A DNA stretch of 64,000 nucleotides, taken from Thermothelomyces thermophilus ATCC 42464. Taxonomy: Eukaryota > Ascomycota > Sordariomycetes > Sordariales > Chaetomiaceae. Below the pieces are notes generated by a model. That model had not been told where the DNA came from and ran no database searches. It was given only the letters and a program-made list of their open reading frames with translations. Below are positions 62,200 through 64,000 of this stretch, in pieces. Made by a program: the position numbers and the translations under genes. The stretch's first letter is position 1; the number at the start of each line of letters is the position of its first letter. The DNA lies in the NCBI RefSeq assembly GCF_000226095.1, contig NC_016476.1, positions 1,984,001 to 2,048,000 of the forward strand, written 5' to 3'.

Positions 62200-63958
62200 T
62201 TAGAAAATCTCACGCGGATCCCATCCAGCCCCCAGAATTCGGGCAGTGGTGTAGCACCCTAGCGCGACAAAGTACGACACGCCCGCGAAGATGACCAGGT
62301 TCCTCCAAGCGCTCTCTGACGATCCCAAATCCAAAATGGCGCCGCCGATCGGCACGCTGCTGAGAGTCCCGAAGCTGGCCACCATCATGGCGGTCGAGAA
62401 GAGGCGTCCGTACCGTCGGTGATCGCACAGCTGGCCGAGGCAGACGGGCACCAGCCCCAGGTTGCTCCCGCTCGCGATCCCGAAAAGCACCGCGTACGCG
62501 ATCAGCATCGCCTGCGAGCTGCCCGCGGGCAGCCACAGCGCCAGCACCGTGATGACGCACAGCGCAATGGTCACGATGATGACGTTGAAGCGCCCGAGGC
62601 GGTCGGCCAGGAAACCCGGGAGCACCCGGCCGAGCACCGAGCCGGCGTTCAGGTACGACAGGAGCAGGTAGCTCTCCGTGGCGTCCTGGCCGTGGGCGAC
62701 CGCGTACGAGACGATGTACGTCAGGGGCACGAACAAGCCCCACTCCATGAAGAAGATGCCGATGGAGGCGAAAGCGAACCGGGCATCCGTGAAGACGCTG
62801 AAGTCGGGCCACACCGACTGCACCTTGCGCCGGCCGTCCTGGCCCTTGGCGGGCGTCAGACGCGTCTTGATAAAGAGATTCGACGGGACGGCCAGGCCCA
62901 GCATGATGAAGGCGAGGACGCGGCAGCTCCATGCGAACCCCACGCCCGGAAGCAGCGCCCTGAGCAGGACGGGAAACACGACCCCGCCGACGCCGCCGGC
63001 GGTGGTCGCGATCCCCGTCGCCAGCCCCCGGCGGACGTTGAAGAAGTGCGCTATGGCTCCGTAAGCCGGACTGTTCAGCAGCGCACCCCCCAGGCCTCCG
63101 AGGACCGAGTACGTGAGGATGATCTGGTAGTATTCTGACGTCTCGTCAGCACCACGAGGTTCGACCAAGCCAACATGGGATAGGGAAAAAAAAAGAGAGA
63201 GAGAGAGAAGAAAGAAAGGCAAGAGAGATAATTAAGGGGAGAGACGACATACCCTCGCACCAGCTCAGCAGCAGCAAGCTCAGGAAGATCAGCCCGCTGC
63301 CGGCGGCGACCAGCACGCGGGCGCCGAACCGGTCAAAGACGGGCCCGACCTGGATGCCGACGAAGAAGACGATGAAGAGGTAGAGGCTGAAGATCCAGCC
63401 GATCTCGGACGACGTCTTGTGGGCCAGCTGGTGGGTGGTGAAGTACGACTCGAACACGGCGGCCGAGTTGATCAGGCCAAAGAGCGACAGCATGGCGCAG
63501 AAGGAGCCCAAGACGACCAGCCAGGCCGTCAGCCCGCCCTCGGGGAAGTCCACCGTCGTCGCCGCCGAGGGGTGCAGGGTCAGGGCGGCGCCGGTGGGGA
63601 GGTCGTCATCGACGCCGCAGCCATCATTGTTGTCATTATTATTATTATCATCATCATTCTTATGGTTGTTGGTATTGTTGTTTCTGTGCTTGTGCTTGTT
63701 GTAATCACCATCCTCGTCGCTGGGGCTGTCCGAGCTGGCTTGTTTTCCCTCGGTGATGGCGGAGGTGGTGGTGTTGTCCTTCTGGAAGGTCCCGGGCTTA
63801 TCGGCGGAAACGGTGTCGCTGGAGGTGGAGTCCGGTATTAACCCGGCCTTTTTGGGATCAGGCAAGGAGAGGGAGAGGGCGGACGAGTCGCTGGCCGTGT
63901 AGCTGGCGTCGCTAAGGCAAGCGACCGCCGGCCTTACCCCATCGTTCTTCTCCCCCAT
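62200..63958 (-). CDS. MFS transporter, monocarboxylate (MCT) type
   Basis: Two exons, 63958-63253 and 63134-62200, joined across a 118-nt intron (GTATGT...GTCAG, with a long pyrimidine run on the coding strand), give 546 residues. The first 140 residues are a hydrophilic, probably cytosolic N-terminus with an Asn/Asp/His-rich low-complexity run (about 86-112). The fungal MCT mark F-P-E-G-G-L-T-A-W-L-V-V-L-G begins at about residue 138 and leads into TM1. A motif-A-like G-P-V-F-D-R-F-G-A-R is at 205-214, then 12 hydrophobic segments in all, with a second-half R-L-G-R between TM8 and TM9. Such proteins are proton-coupled or facilitative carriers of small acids in the plasma membrane; the substrate cannot be told. 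The start at 63958 is 42 bp from the window edge. Confidence 0.9.
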
Positions 63959-64000
63959 CTTATCGCGGCCTGTCCCTATCGGCTACCGCGATAACAGGCG

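Noticed and set aside
62419-63138. 239-codon plus frame
   Set aside because: Antisense to the MFS transporter, whose 12 hydrophobic segments and clean intron are convincing.

Overview
The window looks like a piece of a filamentous ascomycete chromosome (Pezizomycotina, probably Sordariomycetes). The reasons are short GT-AG introns with CTAAC-like branch sites, GC-rich genes such as the fasciclin and DPH2 genes, fungal-type gene families, and TE blocks carrying the mark of repeat-induced point mutation (RIP). In those blocks CpA and TpG are strongly depleted, TpA is everywhere, and Gln/Trp codons have become TAG or TAA. The species cannot be named from this.

Layout. (1) 1-2886: 3' part of a multi-intron ABC-C transporter gene. 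(2) About 3.4-23.3 kb: RIP-degraded transposon block. It holds a 5'-truncated LINE copy on the minus strand (5586-6705, perfect 16-bp target-site duplication, TSD). It also holds a nested pair of LTR retrotransposons: outer Gypsy-A at 8460-22917 (333-bp LTRs, TSD TATAG), interrupted between protease and reverse transcriptase by Gypsy-B at 10439-17826 (453-bp LTRs, TSD ATAGG). Both carry chromodomain relics, and Gypsy-A has an extra ORF antisense to pol. (3) About 23.3-34.8 kb: gene island with an APH/choline-kinase-fold gene, a broken minus-strand gene with a RIP-like stop and a frameshift, duplicated gene relics, a doubtful minus-strand ORF, a three-exon BTB gene and a GPI-type double-fasciclin gene. 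(4) About 34.9-58.3 kb: second RIP block. It holds an unclassified, strongly degraded element with an (AAT)n tract, a roughly 12-kb minus-strand Gypsy-C at 40543-52473 (TSD ATAG) with about 3.6 kb of coding-like sequence beyond pol, and a full-length LINE at 53016-58234 with zinc-knuckle ORF1, endonuclease-RT ORF2 and a (TAA)n tail. (5) About 58.4-64 kb: gene territory with DPH2 and an MFS monocarboxylate-type transporter, both on the minus strand.

The genes do not form an obvious pathway. The organisation is two-compartment: GC-balanced genes separated by A+T-rich, RIP-inactivated transposons. The TSDs allow part of the insertion order to be read: A before B, the unclassified element or its flank before C, and the truncated LINE after its target was already A+T-rich. 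All boundaries, TSDs and splice calls come from manual reading; family calls come from motif recognition, not database searches.
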